Assembly (NCBI GenBank): GCA_036499395.1
Contig: DASYDW010000001.1
Span: 1 to 64,000, forward strand
DNA from: Pirellulales bacterium
Lineage (GTDB): Bacteria; Planctomycetota; Planctomycetia; Pirellulales; JACPPG01
DNA: 64,000 nt
Reading direction: 5' to 3'
Shown here: positions 28,339 through 37,208 of the stretch, in pieces
Layout: each line of letters begins with the position of its first letter
Position numbering within the stretch: the first letter of the stretch is position 1
Notes under the pieces: generated by a model
What the model was told of the DNA's origin: nothing
What the model saw: the letters and a program-made list of their open reading frames with translations, nothing else
Database searches by the model: none
Program-made: the position numbers and the translations under genes

Positions 28339-28634
28339 TTCGATCTATCGCAGTGAAGACTTTGATCGACGGTCCGAGCGGATCGTCGCGGCGGGGAATT
28401 CGCGGAAAGGTGCGGCGCAGGCTCAATCAGGTGGGATTGGAATGCCTAACCTAACAATCGGCGATCGGCGCAGATAAGTTTCGCACTCGCGGAGAAGATG
28501 CCCGTGACAGCGACTTTGACGACGCTATCGTCGTCGGATGATTGTTCGACTGCCATGAAATCATGCACTGCGCGAACTTCGGGCAGCAGCTACGGCACGG
28601 CATCGGGCACCCACGCAATGCAGAAAGGTCGCGC
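28339..28634. other. Gap with no supported gene
   Basis: These 296 bases lie between the end of the ABC permease gene and the start of the kinase gene. I see no ribosome site with a credible frame, no terminator with a T-run and no repeat. Confidence 0.5.
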
Positions 28635-29582
28635 CTATTTCTTGCGCACACCGCCGCGGCGAAGGCCTTCATCGACCAGTGCGCCAATCAACAGTGCCAC
28701 GCCGATCACCGTGTATTCAAGTTCCGACGGAACTCCCCACATTTTTGTAAAGTTTGGCAAGATCCAGAGAATGGCCGTGCCAATTATGATACCCAGCACG
28801 TTCCCCTCACCCCCGCGCAAGCTGCATCCCCCGAGCACAGCCCCGGCGATGGCGTACAGCTCGAAGAAGCTGCCGGTTTCCGTCGGCTGAACGGAGTTCT
28901 GCTCCATCAAGAACAGAATGCTGAACAGCGCCGCCAGCACCGAGCAAAGCACGTAGGCCAGGATCCGATATCGATCGACGGCAATGCCCGAATAGCGGGC
29001 CGCCTGCTCGTTGCTCCCCACAGCGAACAGATATCGGCCGGCAACGCTCATGTGCAGGAACACCGTGGCGACGGCAGCGAGTCCCAAAAAAATCACGAGC
29101 GACATGGGCAAGCCCAAGACGTCGCGGCTGTCCGAGAGCCAATACTTAAGTGACTCATAGTCAGTGCCGAGCCCTTTGACCTGGTCGCGCGATAGCCAAC
29201 GCGCAGCGCCGCGGTAGACGAAGAGTCCGCACAGCGTAACGACAAACGCTTGAATCCGCAGTTTCGTGACTAATAGACCGTTCGTCAGTCCGATCACGGC
29301 ACCCAGCGCCAGGACCACCAGAACCGCCAACAGCGGATTCCAGTGATAGTCAACCAGCAGCATGGCCATCACCGTGGCGCACAGACCAATGGTGGAACCG
29401 ATCGACAGATCGATGCCGTCGGAAATAATCAGCATGCCAGCCCCCAGGCTGATGATGCCGTATAGCCCTATGCGCCGGCCGAGATTGATGTGGTTGTACA
29501 GGCTGCGCGCGCCGGGATCGGCCATCAGCAACAGCAGGTAGATCCCCAATAAGAACAGGGCCAGGCCCAAGCACTTCTTCAT
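28635..29582 (-). CDS. Ribose-type ABC transporter permease
   Basis: A 315-residue membrane protein of the RbsC/XylH family with about eight to ten spans. The conserved block GIISLGAGMLIISDGIDLSIGSTIGL and the later GAVLGGCSLRGGEGNVLGIIIGTAIL are the EAA-like and GGxS-type signatures of this permease class. The start at ATG 29582 overlaps the stop of the ATPase gene (ATGA); the longer frame to 29852 is antisense-like sequence within the ATPase. Only one permease gene is visible, so a homodimer is expected. It ends the minus-strand import operon. Confidence 0.92.
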   Translation of the reverse strand: MKKCLGLALFLLGIYLLLLMADPGARSLYNHINLGRRIGLYGIISLGAGMLIISDGIDLSIGSTIGLCATVMAMLLVDYHWNPLLAVLVVLALGAVIGLTNGLLVTKLRIQAFVVTLCGLFVYRGAARWLSRDQVKGLGTDYESLKYWLSDSRDVLGLPMSLVIFLGLAAVATVFLHMSVAGRYLFAVGSNEQAARYSGIAVDRYRILAYVLCSVLAALFSILFLMEQNSVQPTETGSFFELYAIAGAVLGGCSLRGGEGNVLGIIIGTAILWILPNFTKMWGVPSELEYTVIGVALLIGALVDEGLRRGGVRKK

Positions 29583-31243
29583 ACGCCTTGCTCTCCGCCC
29601 GTCGCCAAAGTCATAACGGCTTGCTCCGACAACTGATGCCTCGCAAGCGCGCCGGCAAGTTCGCCATCGTGCATGACCAGCACCCGGTCGCTCATGCCCA
29701 GGATTTCTTCCAGATCGCTCGAAATCATCAAAATGCCCACCCCCGTTCCGGTCAGCTCGTCCATCAGCGCGTAAATTTCTCGCTTTGCCCCGACGTCGAC
29801 GCCGCGAGTCGGTTCGTCCAGAATCAGTAACTTCGGCTGCCGAGCGAGCCATTTGGCCAGCACAACCTTCTGCTGGTTGCCGCCGCTGAGCATGCCAACT
29901 GGCTTATCGATCGATGAGGTACGCACCGAAAGCCGCTCGCACATTCGATTGGCGAGCGAGCGTTCCTCACCGCGGCGAATGATCCCTAGCCTGCTGAGAA
30001 ACTCCAGCGACGCCAGGCTGATGTTGCGCCGCACGGAATAGTCGAGCAGCAGACCTTGCGTGCGGCGATCTTCAGGCACAAGAAACAGCCCGGCCTTGAT
30101 AGCATCATTCGGATCGCGCACGTCGACCTTTTGGCCCGCGATCACGATGCTGCCCGCGATTGGACGGCGAATGCCAAAAAGTGCCTCAGCCAGCTCGGTT
30201 CGCCCCGCCCCGACCAGGCCCGCCAGACCGACGATTTCGCCGGGTGCGATCTGAAATTCGATCGGCCGCCGTTGCGATGCCGTGACTTGGAAACCATTCA
30301 CCGCGAGCGCGGAAGCAATCGCACGTTCAGCCTTCTCCGTCTTATTCCTCTCCCTCTGGGAGAGGCCAGGTGAGGGCTTCGCCGTATCAGCCTCGACATT
30401 ATCCGACGCGTCAACCGGTGCGTGAGCTCCCACAACTGGTCGATGGCTGCGAACGAAAAACTGCTTGAGTTCGCGGCCAATCATCAACCGCACAAGCGAT
30501 GCGTGATTGATGTCGCCGCGCGCCAATTCACCCGCGTTTCGCCCGTCGCGCAGCACCGTTACCCGATCAGCAATCTCTTGCACCTCGGGCAATCGATGCG
30601 AAATATACAGAATCCCGACTCCCGAGCGGCGCAAGTCGTCAATCACGGCGAACAGCCGCTCGGTATCTTGAGCCGATAGACTCGACGTCGGCTCGTCCAT
30701 GATTAGCACACGAGACGACATGCTCAGCGAGCGCGCGATCTCGACCAATTGCTGCTGCCCGATGGACAAGCGGCTCACAAGTTCATGCGGGTTAGCAGCC
30801 AACCCTACGCGACGGGTGATCTTCTCCGCGTCGGCATATATCCGGCGATCGAGCAATCGCAACGGCCCGGCATAGCGCGGCTCGCGTCCCAGAAAAATAT
30901 TGCCGGCCACGTCCAAGCTTTCCGCCAGGTTCAGCTCTTGATGAATGAGCATGACACCGGCGGCTTGTGCTTCCTGAACTGAACCCAATCGCACGGTGTG
31001 CCCATCAATCTGAATCTCGCCAGCGTCAGGCGTGTAAATCCCGCCCAGGATCTTCATCAGCGTCGACTTGCCGGCGCCGTTCTCACCGACAATGCACAGG
31101 ACTTCGCCCGCGCGCAATTCAAGCTGCACGTCATCCAGTGCTTTGATGCCAGGGAAGGTTTTGCTGATGTGCCGCGCCGTTAATAACGGCGCGGCCGAAA
31201 AGCCGGTTGGCAAGGCTTCAGTGTCAGGCGAATGCGTGGGCAT
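29579..31243 (-). CDS. Ribose-type ABC transporter double ATPase
   Basis: A 554-residue protein with two ABC domains in tandem, as in RbsA/XylG/MglA. Domain 1 has Walker A GENGAGKST (53-61), the signature LSIGQQQLVEIARSL and Walker B VLIMDEPT. Domain 2 has the usual altered Walker A GLVGAGRTE, the signature LSGGNQQKVVLAKWL and Walker B LLILDEPTRGVD. It is about 50 residues longer than usual because of an insertion between the domains (residues ~270-315), part of which is coded by a palindromic repeat (30347-30377). The operon order is binding lipoprotein, extra membrane protein, this ATPase, permease. The sugar is not identified. Confidence 0.93.
   Translation of the reverse strand: MPTHSPDTEALPTGFSAAPLLTARHISKTFPGIKALDDVQLELRAGEVLCIVGENGAGKSTLMKILGGIYTPDAGEIQIDGHTVRLGSVQEAQAAGVMLIHQELNLAESLDVAGNIFLGREPRYAGPLRLLDRRIYADAEKITRRVGLAANPHELVSRLSIGQQQLVEIARSLSMSSRVLIMDEPTSSLSAQDTERLFAVIDDLRRSGVGILYISHRLPEVQEIADRVTVLRDGRNAGELARGDINHASLVRLMIGRELKQFFVRSHRPVVGAHAPVDASDNVEADTAKPSPGLSQRERNKTEKAERAIASALAVNGFQVTASQRRPIEFQIAPGEIVGLAGLVGAGRTELAEALFGIRRPIAGSIVIAGQKVDVRDPNDAIKAGLFLVPEDRRTQGLLLDYSVRRNISLASLEFLSRLGIIRRGEERSLANRMCERLSVRTSSIDKPVGMLSGGNQQKVVLAKWLARQPKLLILDEPTRGVDVGAKREIYALMDELTGTGVGILMISSDLEEILGMSDRVLVMHDGELAGALARHQLSEQAVMTLATGGEQGV
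30347..30377. repeat. Palindromic repeat inserted in the ATPase gene
   Basis: CCTCTCCC (30347-30354), TCT, then GGGAGAGG (30358-30365) form a perfect hairpin, continuing with CCAGGTGAGGG. On the coding strand this reads in frame as PSPGLSQRERNK, a peptide known as the translation of a widespread intergenic repeat. It sits in the linker between the two ATPase domains. Confidence 0.75.
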
Positions 31244-31250
31244 AAGCCCA

Positions 31251-32051
31251 TCATAATAGCAGTGCCTCGCCCGTTATAGGATTTTGGAGCACTGTCCGGT
31301 CAGCCACTTTCGGACTTCCAGTTACGGCTATCCGATATCCGCAAAAGCGTATGACAAGAAGTGTTCCGACCATGAAGAGCGCCGTCATTCCCATTACGGC
31401 GACGACAATCCAGCCCTCGAATACGTACAAAGGTAACGCGACGATAGCCATCAGGGGAGCCGCGACAAATAGACGCCGTCCGACCTCACGCCCCAGGCAC
31501 AGCCACAGCGACAAAAACACTTCGGCGACGCACACGACACAAAACGCCGCCAATTCATCGCCATTTAGATCTTTTGGGAGGCTCCGCAGCGCCGCCAAGA
31601 TGATCGCGATAAGCAAGATCAACAAGAACAAACCCTTGATGGAAATCTTCCATAGAAGCCAACCACCCGCGCCCTCGACCGGCCGAACGAGAATCTGCAA
31701 TCCGGCTCGACGTAGCATCAGGGCACCGGACGCACATGCGATGGCTGGCATCGCAAACAGCATTCCAGAAGCTATCACCGCACGCACGAAATGGTATTCG
31801 TGTGTCGTGGTCCAACCAAAGACGGTCCATCCTATCGCCAGCGCGCTAGCGCCGGCGCGAATCGGGATAGGCGAGTTTCCCAGCACCACCCAGATGCCCA
31901 ATAAAGACGCTTGCGACAGTCCCCATGCCGAGTAAACCACAACCCCAACCTTTGCGGGGTCGTGAAAAGAAACTATCAAAGGCGCGCCGCCAAGCGCAAC
32001 AGAAAACAGAACGAGTAAGCATTGAACGGTCCGGCGTGTGCGCGGCAGCAT
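31251..32051 (-). CDS. Unknown membrane protein in the ABC operon
   Basis: A 266-residue protein with about seven hydrophobic spans: two near residues 10-60, two near 65-110, one near 130-155, and two or three near 165-240. There is a short polar stretch (SLPKDLNGDEL) between them and a polar tail carrying TVLQNPITGEALLL. I do not recognise a family; it lacks the permease signatures of its neighbours. It lies 7 bases before the ATPase gene and 40 bases after the binding-protein gene, all on the minus strand, so it should be cotranscribed. It may be a lineage-specific extra part of the importer or an unrelated passenger. Confidence 0.65.
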   Translation of the reverse strand: MLPRTRRTVQCLLVLFSVALGGAPLIVSFHDPAKVGVVVYSAWGLSQASLLGIWVVLGNSPIPIRAGASALAIGWTVFGWTTTHEYHFVRAVIASGMLFAMPAIACASGALMLRRAGLQILVRPVEGAGGWLLWKISIKGLFLLILLIAIILAALRSLPKDLNGDELAAFCVVCVAEVFLSLWLCLGREVGRRLFVAAPLMAIVALPLYVFEGWIVVAVMGMTALFMVGTLLVIRFCGYRIAVTGSPKVADRTVLQNPITGEALLL

Positions 32052-32091
32052 GACTCGACCTGTCGGTCGGATTGAATTCGCGTCCGTCGAC

Positions 32092-33096
32092 TCAGCCCGC
32101 CTTCAGATGCTTCAGCTCGTCCCAAAACGCACGGACATTTTTGCTAGTGATTTCGCGATGCGGAATGAAGAGTATCCCGTCCTCGGGGACAACGCTCTTG
32201 TCGCCGCGTGCCACCCCGGCCAGGATCTTGATCGCCTGATAACCGAATTCGTACGGCTGCTGCACGATCGTCCCGAAGATCTCGCCGTCCTGTACCCCCT
32301 GCAGGGTTTCCTCATTTTCGTCGAAGCCGACGATCTTCACTTTGCCTGCCAAATTCGCCCCCTTCACGGCCGAAAGCATCGCGGGCGGGTTGTAGGCCCA
32401 CAATCCGACCAGGCAGAGCTTGTCGGGCTCGTTGCCGTGCTTTACTAGCGTGTCCTCGACATTAGCCTTGCACTTATCCTGCTTGGCATCGTCGGTCATC
32501 GTGTCGATGAGCGTGTAGGCGCCAAGTTCCGGCCCTTTGGCATCTTTCGTGCCGGCCAACTCATCGAGAACTCCTTGTCGGCGCTCGATCGCGTTTTGCG
32601 CATCCATCTTACCGACATAGATCACGATCTTGCCGCCGTCAGGCATGCATTCGCGCACCAACTTGCCGGCGGCCTTGCCTGCGATGTAATTCTCGGTGCC
32701 GATGTAGCACAGCCGGCCGCTGCCTGGTGGCAGGTCGCTATCCTGGGTCACCAAGGGGACGCTGGCCGCCACGCCATTCAAATACCGTGCTTGGTTGGCG
32801 GAATCATTCGGACTAATCGCGATTCCCTGCACACCCTTGGCCAGCAGGTCTTCGATAATCGAACGCTGCTCAGCGGCCGTGCCCCGGGGGGGCATCTGGA
32901 AGTCGACCGTGACATCGAAATCCTTGGCCGCCTTCTCCGTGCCGCGTCGCGCAATGGTCCAGAACTCGAACGGGTTGTTCGTCACGAACGCAACGACCGG
33001 TTTTCCATCCTTTGGCTTGTCAACTTTTGCGCCACCGCAACCAGCAACTACGAACATCGAAAGGACACATACAACCTGGCAAAAAATGCGCTGCAT
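32092..33096 (-). CDS. Ribose-type sugar-binding lipoprotein
   Basis: I use ATG 33096 (334 residues). The signal ends in lipobox VAGC with Cys20, so the protein is lipid-anchored outside the inner membrane. The body is a type 1 periplasmic binding protein like RbsB: VVAFVTNNPFEFWTIARRGTEKAAKDF, GIAISPNDSANQARYLNGVAASVPLVTQDSD, and VKIVGFDENEETLQGVQDGEIFGTIVQQPYEFGY. It would deliver a sugar to the permease/ATPase coded downstream. It is the first gene of the importer operon. The ligand cannot be told from the sequence. The ribosome site is weak (GAAGAG). Confidence 0.9.
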   Translation of the reverse strand: MQRIFCQVVCVLSMFVVAGCGGAKVDKPKDGKPVVAFVTNNPFEFWTIARRGTEKAAKDFDVTVDFQMPPRGTAAEQRSIIEDLLAKGVQGIAISPNDSANQARYLNGVAASVPLVTQDSDLPPGSGRLCYIGTENYIAGKAAGKLVRECMPDGGKIVIYVGKMDAQNAIERRQGVLDELAGTKDAKGPELGAYTLIDTMTDDAKQDKCKANVEDTLVKHGNEPDKLCLVGLWAYNPPAMLSAVKGANLAGKVKIVGFDENEETLQGVQDGEIFGTIVQQPYEFGYQAIKILAGVARGDKSVVPEDGILFIPHREITSKNVRAFWDELKHLKAG

Positions 33097-33146
33097 GGAC
33101 GTAGGCTCTTCGTGGTTTGGTGGGCAATGCGCCGCGACTCTCTTTG

Positions 33147-34193
33147 TCACGCGCCGATGTACTTCGCATGGACGGTGCGGGCCGTAGAAATGTCGTCAGT
33201 TCCGCCGACAATTGTGCGTCCGTCGGGGAAGATCGTCAAAACATAGTCGTCGACGGTCAGCCGCAGCAAGAAGGCATTTTGCGTCACACGCCCCACACTT
33301 GCCAGCTTTTCCGCGAGCGTAGCCAACGAGAGCTGCTGCCGTACCGGGGGCGTCAGTTGCACGGCATTCCGGCCGCAAAGGACCGCACTAAGGCTGCCGC
33401 GCTCGCCCGAAAGCCAAGGGTATTGGCCATGGTGACAGGTCGGGCAGTCGGCCGTTTCGCGCATTTTGTCGAGGCGCACCTGACGGATCTGGTTTTCCCA
33501 AAGATCGATCACCAGCAAGTTCCGCTGCACCGCCGCGCGATTACCCGACAGGATCTTGAGCGCTTCGTTGGCCTCGATCGAGGCAATTACACCGATGATC
33601 GGCGCCAGGATCCCGGCCGTATCGCAGGTCGGCGCCGTGCCGGCGTCCGGCGGCTCGGACATCACGCAGCGAAAGCAGGGCGTCTCGCCAGGCAGAATCG
33701 TCATCGTCTGCCCCTCGGCTCCCAAGCATCCGCCATAAACCCATGGAATGCCGAGCTTCACCGCCGCGTCGTTGATGAGAAATCGGGTCTCGAAATTGTC
33801 AGTGCCGTCGACGATGCAATCGATGCCGGCACATAAGGACTCGATATTTTGGTAGTCAACGTCGACGACCAACGGCTCGATCTCGACTTGCGAATTGATT
33901 CGCCGCAACTTGTTGGCCGCCGCGATCGCCTTCGGCAACTCGGCCCGCAGATCGTCTTCGTCGAACAAGACCTGCCGCTGCAGGTTGTTCAGTTCGAGGA
34001 AATCGCGGTCAACCAGGCGAACGTTTCCCACGCCGGCTCGCACGAGCGTATTGGCAATTACGGATCCAAGCGCCCCGCAGCCGCATACCAGCGCACGCGA
34101 CGACAGCAATCGGCGCTGCCCCTCGTCCCCTAGGGGAGCGAACCGACTCTGGCGCACATATCGAGCAAGATCAGGTTCGTCCGGATTCGGCAT
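33147..34193 (-). CDS. ThiF/MoeB-type E1-like adenylyltransferase
   Basis: A 348-residue E1-like enzyme that activates the C-terminal Gly of a ubiquitin-fold sulfur carrier by adenylation. It has the nucleotide loop CGCGALGS (37-44), the Asp-loop VDRDFLELNNLQRQ, the zinc pairs Cys173/Cys176 and Cys250/Cys253, and a Cys in the TCDTAG block (Cys190) at the place used for thioester or persulfide chemistry. After the zinc site a ~95-residue extension is present that does not look like the rhodanese domain of MOCS3-type proteins. No ThiS, MoaD or JAB-type partner is next to it. ThiF and MoeB roles cannot be separated from the sequence. Confidence 0.85.
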   Translation of the reverse strand: MPNPDEPDLARYVRQSRFAPLGDEGQRRLLSSRALVCGCGALGSVIANTLVRAGVGNVRLVDRDFLELNNLQRQVLFDEDDLRAELPKAIAAANKLRRINSQVEIEPLVVDVDYQNIESLCAGIDCIVDGTDNFETRFLINDAAVKLGIPWVYGGCLGAEGQTMTILPGETPCFRCVMSEPPDAGTAPTCDTAGILAPIIGVIASIEANEALKILSGNRAAVQRNLLVIDLWENQIRQVRLDKMRETADCPTCHHGQYPWLSGERGSLSAVLCGRNAVQLTPPVRQQLSLATLAEKLASVGRVTQNAFLLRLTVDDYVLTIFPDGRTIVGGTDDISTARTVHAKYIGA

Positions 34194-34248
34194 GCTCGTC
34201 CGTCACACGCGTGTAAGCAGCGGAGATTGAATTTGGCGGTGATCAGCT

Positions 34249-34980
34249 CTAGGGATGATAGGGGGGCGTCGGGTTTACGCGTCGCCCTTCGATCATGTCC
34301 TGCAAGTAATCCGCGACACGCGGGATTATGCGGTCCCAAAACCCTTGACCGGTTGACGCTTTCGACAACGAAGGCGTCGGATCTTCCTGGTCAGCCCACA
34401 TGTCTTGTCGCACGTTCTCGGGAAACGCAGCCAGCCCCAGACTGGTTTCGAACTCTTGCGCGTGCCCTGGCATGTCGTCCGGTATGCGATGTCCGCCGGT
34501 CAGCAGATCGCTTGCATCCGTCGCGGTCAGCACATCCCAGTACGACAAAAAGTGTAAATTGGCTGGCACGATACGCTGAAACTGCTCCCAAATCCCACGA
34601 CACGGCGCGACGTTGCCGCCATGGCCATTCAGGACCAGTATGTGATGGAAACCGGCCCGCGACATACTCTCGATCATGTCGTTCACCACGGCCAGAAACG
34701 TGCCGGGGCGCAGGCTGAGCGTGCCCGGATGTTTCATGTGATGTTCGCTGACTCCGGACATCAGGCCCTGAGCGACGAGCACCTTAGGACGTAACCGTTC
34801 GGCCACGTTCACTGCGACGTGGACGGCGCTGCGCCAGTCGTGCTCCATGGCCAGGTGCTCGAGATGTTGCTCGGTGGCAGCCACGGGAATGATGCAGGCC
34901 TGTAACTCGCCCGATCGCATGCGCTCGCGAAATTCGCGGCGCGTCAATTTGCCAAGTAGCACGTCGCTGGGTTTGCTCAT
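34249..34980 (-). CDS. Creatininase-family amidohydrolase
   Basis: A 243-residue metal-dependent amidohydrolase. ATEQHLEHLAMEHD gives Glu37, His39 and Asp48 of the di-metal site, and NGHGGN near residue 118 and HAQEFETSLGL near 172-182 are the other conserved blocks. Family members include creatininase, MftE (mycofactocin) and a formamide hydrolase of riboflavin analog synthesis. The usual STEQHGPHLPL motif is altered here to ATEQHLEHLAM. No mycofactocin or creatine genes lie nearby, so the substrate is open. It is 55 bases before the E1-like gene on the same strand. Confidence 0.85.
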   Translation of the reverse strand: MSKPSDVLLGKLTRREFRERMRSGELQACIIPVAATEQHLEHLAMEHDWRSAVHVAVNVAERLRPKVLVAQGLMSGVSEHHMKHPGTLSLRPGTFLAVVNDMIESMSRAGFHHILVLNGHGGNVAPCRGIWEQFQRIVPANLHFLSYWDVLTATDASDLLTGGHRIPDDMPGHAQEFETSLGLAAFPENVRQDMWADQEDPTPSLSKASTGQGFWDRIIPRVADYLQDMIEGRRVNPTPPYHP

Positions 34981-35064
34981 CCGCTCTCACTTCGTCGTAC
35001 CAAAAGTCCAACCGCTATTTCTCCGCAACCGTTGATTCCGCTGATGCGCTAAGTCGCCTCGGCG

Positions 35065-35448
35065 TTAACCACCGGCCGGCTCTTTCCCCTTCTCGAAGAA
35101 CGACGCCACGGCCTCTGACTCGGACTCGAAGATTTCGAACAACGTGCCGTCGAGACGAGTTACGCGGAATAGTTCTCGCAGTTCCTTATTCATGCACAGC
35201 TTAACCCGGCCTCCTTGGGCGCGCACGCGCCGCTCAAGGCGGATCAGGCCACCGATTGCTTCGGACGAATACCGGCTCACCTGTTTCAGCGAAACGACCA
35301 CGTTCGTGGGCTTTTCTTTCTGGGCGTATTCAACCAAATCGTCGGCCAGGTCGTTGATCAAGTTCCGGCCGACAATTTCTTGCTCGCGCGGCTGAATCAG
35401 TGCGACCGGGCCGAGCTGTTTGACGCTAAAACTCTTGAAATCCGCCAT
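35065..35448 (-). CDS. STAS-domain protein (anti-sigma antagonist type)
   Basis: A 127-residue single STAS domain. VVVSLKQVSRYSSEAIGGLIRLERRV carries the loop before helix 2 with Ser residues at the place phosphorylated in SpoIIAA/RsbV-like proteins, though the usual DSSG is SRYSSE here. A C-terminal tail of ~15 residues (FFEKGKEPAGG) follows. Such proteins switch anti-sigma factors or stressosomes by reversible phosphorylation. No RsbW-type kinase, PP2C phosphatase or sigma factor is adjacent, so the partners are encoded elsewhere. The gene is probably transcribed from a promoter near 35514-35542. Confidence 0.85.
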   Translation of the reverse strand: MADFKSFSVKQLGPVALIQPREQEIVGRNLINDLADDLVEYAQKEKPTNVVVSLKQVSRYSSEAIGGLIRLERRVRAQGGRVKLCMNKELRELFRVTRLDGTLFEIFESESEAVASFFEKGKEPAGG

Positions 35449-35513
35449 AGGATGCTCGTCGAGACGTTGTCAGGCGCGATGCCAGACAATAGATGTGGGT
35501 TAGCCCGTGGCAC

Positions 35514-35542
35514 ATTATACCTGGCACGTCGGCGGTCCGTTA
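35514..35542 (-). promoter_or_regulatory. Possible promoter of the STAS gene
   Basis: A perfect TATAAT (35514-35519 on the minus strand) lies about 65 bases before the STAS start; the -35 region (TAACGG) is weak. The rest of the 332-base stretch 35449-35780 holds no gene that I can support. Confidence 0.35.
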
Positions 35543-35780
35543 CCGGGGGCAAGCGGTACAAATCACGCGATACCAATAACGGAAGTTTGACTCGTCAAGG
35601 TCCGCGCGACCGAAAGTCTTTCGCCGCGTGCGGCGGTTTCTTGCCTGTCGGAAGATCGCCACTCGCGGCGACGCCGCAAAGATGTCAGGGCAGAGGGGAT
35701 TTCGCCCCGCCGATCATCGGCTAAGATAAGCACGATTCGAGGCGGGCACGGTACAGTCTTTAACCTGAGCGAGGTCGACG

Positions 35781-35960
35781 ATGGGAGCGAATCGGGGAGG
35801 AATTGCAGCTCGTGAGCGGCGGCGCCGGCGGCGCCGGAATGAAATCGGCATCGAGCGTGCCGCAGAGCGCAAAGCCGCGGGAGTCGCACCCAAGAAGCCA
35901 GCCGCGAAGAAGGCCGTCGTCAAGAAGGCTCCCAAGAAGGCAACGAAGGCAGTTGAATAG
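35781..35960 (+). CDS. Small Lys/Ala-rich basic protein, 59 residues
   Basis: ATG 35781 is preceded by GCGAGG at a good distance. The protein starts MGANRGGIAAR, continues with a run of seven Arg, a short mixed helix (NEIGIERAAERKAAG), then a tail of PKKPAAKKAVVKKAPKKA type, ending KAVE. The pI must be extreme. The tail looks like histone H1 or like the AKK-repeat tails of bacterial nucleoid proteins, and the Arg run could bind RNA or DNA. I do not recognise a family; nucleic-acid binding is inferred from composition only. It lies on the plus strand between minus-strand genes, with its own start signals, and converges with the epimerase gene. Confidence 0.65.
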   Translation: MGANRGGIAARERRRRRRRNEIGIERAAERKAAGVAPKKPAAKKAVVKKAPKKATKAVE

Positions 35961-36012
35961 GACAAACTCCTCCCCGCCGTGGAGTCGCGGGCGGGCGGTC
36001 GTTCCCACTTAG

Positions 36013-36954
36013 CTATTTCAGTACGGCAGCGTCGCGATAATAGGCGATCGTGCGCCGCAGACCTTCCTCGAACTCGACCTGCGGCTCGTAGCCGAGTGCT
36101 CGACGGGCCTCGCTGATATCGGCCAGGCTTTCACGCACGTCGCCCGTGCGCGGCGGCTTGAAAACGGGCTCCACGTCCGTGCCCAGGTACTCGTTCAAAA
36201 GCTCGATCAACTTCAGCAGGTTCGTCGAGCGGCCGTTGGCCACGTTAAACACTCGCCCGCTGACCCCCTTTGCGTCGGCGGCCAGTAGGTTGCCGTGTAC
36301 AACGTTGCCAACAAAGGTGAAATCGCGAGATTGCCCGCCGTCGCCGTAAACCACGGGGCTGCGGCCTGCCAGCATCGATGTAACAAAGAGTGGGATCACC
36401 GCCGAGTAAGGGCTATTGGGATCCTGCCGCGGACCAAAGACATTGAAATACCGCAGGGTCACGGTTTCGATTCCGAAACTGTGCGCGAACGCCTGGCAAT
36501 AGAATTCGGCGGATAGCTTGGCGGCTGCGTAGGGGGACAATGGCCCGGGCAGGTCGCTTTCGCGTTTCGAACTGGCCAGCTTGTCCCCGTAGGCGCTACT
36601 GCTGCCGGCATAAACCACGCGGCGAACCCCCGCCTTGCGCGCGGCGTCCAACAGGACTACGGTTCCCGTCACGCACGCGGCATTGGTATCGAGTGGGGTT
36701 TCGAGACTGCGCGGGACGCTGGCCAGCGCAGCCTCGTGAAAGATGCACTCTACTCCGGCGACCGCCCGAGCCACGGCCGCCGGATCGGTCAGGTCTCCTT
36801 CGTGCAACTCGACGCGCGAGTCGCTTGGGATATTCTTCCGGTGCCCTGTACAGAAATTATCGAGAATGCGCACCCGATCGCCGCGTGCCAGCAATGCCGC
36901 GACAATGTGCGAACCGACAAAGCCCGCGCCGCCTGTTACTAAGAATGTTCGCAT
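36013..36954 (-). CDS. Extended SDR nucleotide-sugar epimerase (GalE-like)
   Basis: A 313-residue NAD-dependent epimerase/dehydratase. TGGAGFVGS (7-15) is the Rossmann loop, DNFCTGHRKNI the adenosine pocket, and SSSAYG plus YAAAK (Tyr142 and Lys146) complete the catalytic triad. The blocks RYFNVFGPRQDPNSPYSAVIPLF and VNVANG-like VFNVANGRSTNLLKLIELL place it with UDP-glucose/UDP-N-acetylglucosamine 4-epimerases and UDP-glucuronate epimerases used for surface glycans. The substrate is not fixed. It stands alone, with its own ribosome site, between the small basic gene and a divergent secreted protein. Confidence 0.88.
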   Translation of the reverse strand: MRTFLVTGGAGFVGSHIVAALLARGDRVRILDNFCTGHRKNIPSDSRVELHEGDLTDPAAVARAVAGVECIFHEAALASVPRSLETPLDTNAACVTGTVVLLDAARKAGVRRVVYAGSSSAYGDKLASSKRESDLPGPLSPYAAAKLSAEFYCQAFAHSFGIETVTLRYFNVFGPRQDPNSPYSAVIPLFVTSMLAGRSPVVYGDGGQSRDFTFVGNVVHGNLLAADAKGVSGRVFNVANGRSTNLLKLIELLNEYLGTDVEPVFKPPRTGDVRESLADISEARRALGYEPQVEFEEGLRRTIAYYRDAAVLK

Positions 36955-37208
36955 ATTCCCATCGTTGCTTAGGGACGGTGTTTTTCGGAATTACCGCTAG
37001 CATACCGGAGCGACGCCTGACCCACGGACCGAAGACAGGACGTACCATCCGCTGCCTAGAGCTTGTTGGAACACTAGCTTAACCGGCAACTGCCGACGCT
37101 GAACCGCCCATGCTGTCTCGGAAACTGGAATTTACAGCCGTCCGAGGGTCGATTATTCTCCCCACCCGGGAAAAATGGGCAAGCGTACACTAGCGGCGAG
37201 GCCTGACC

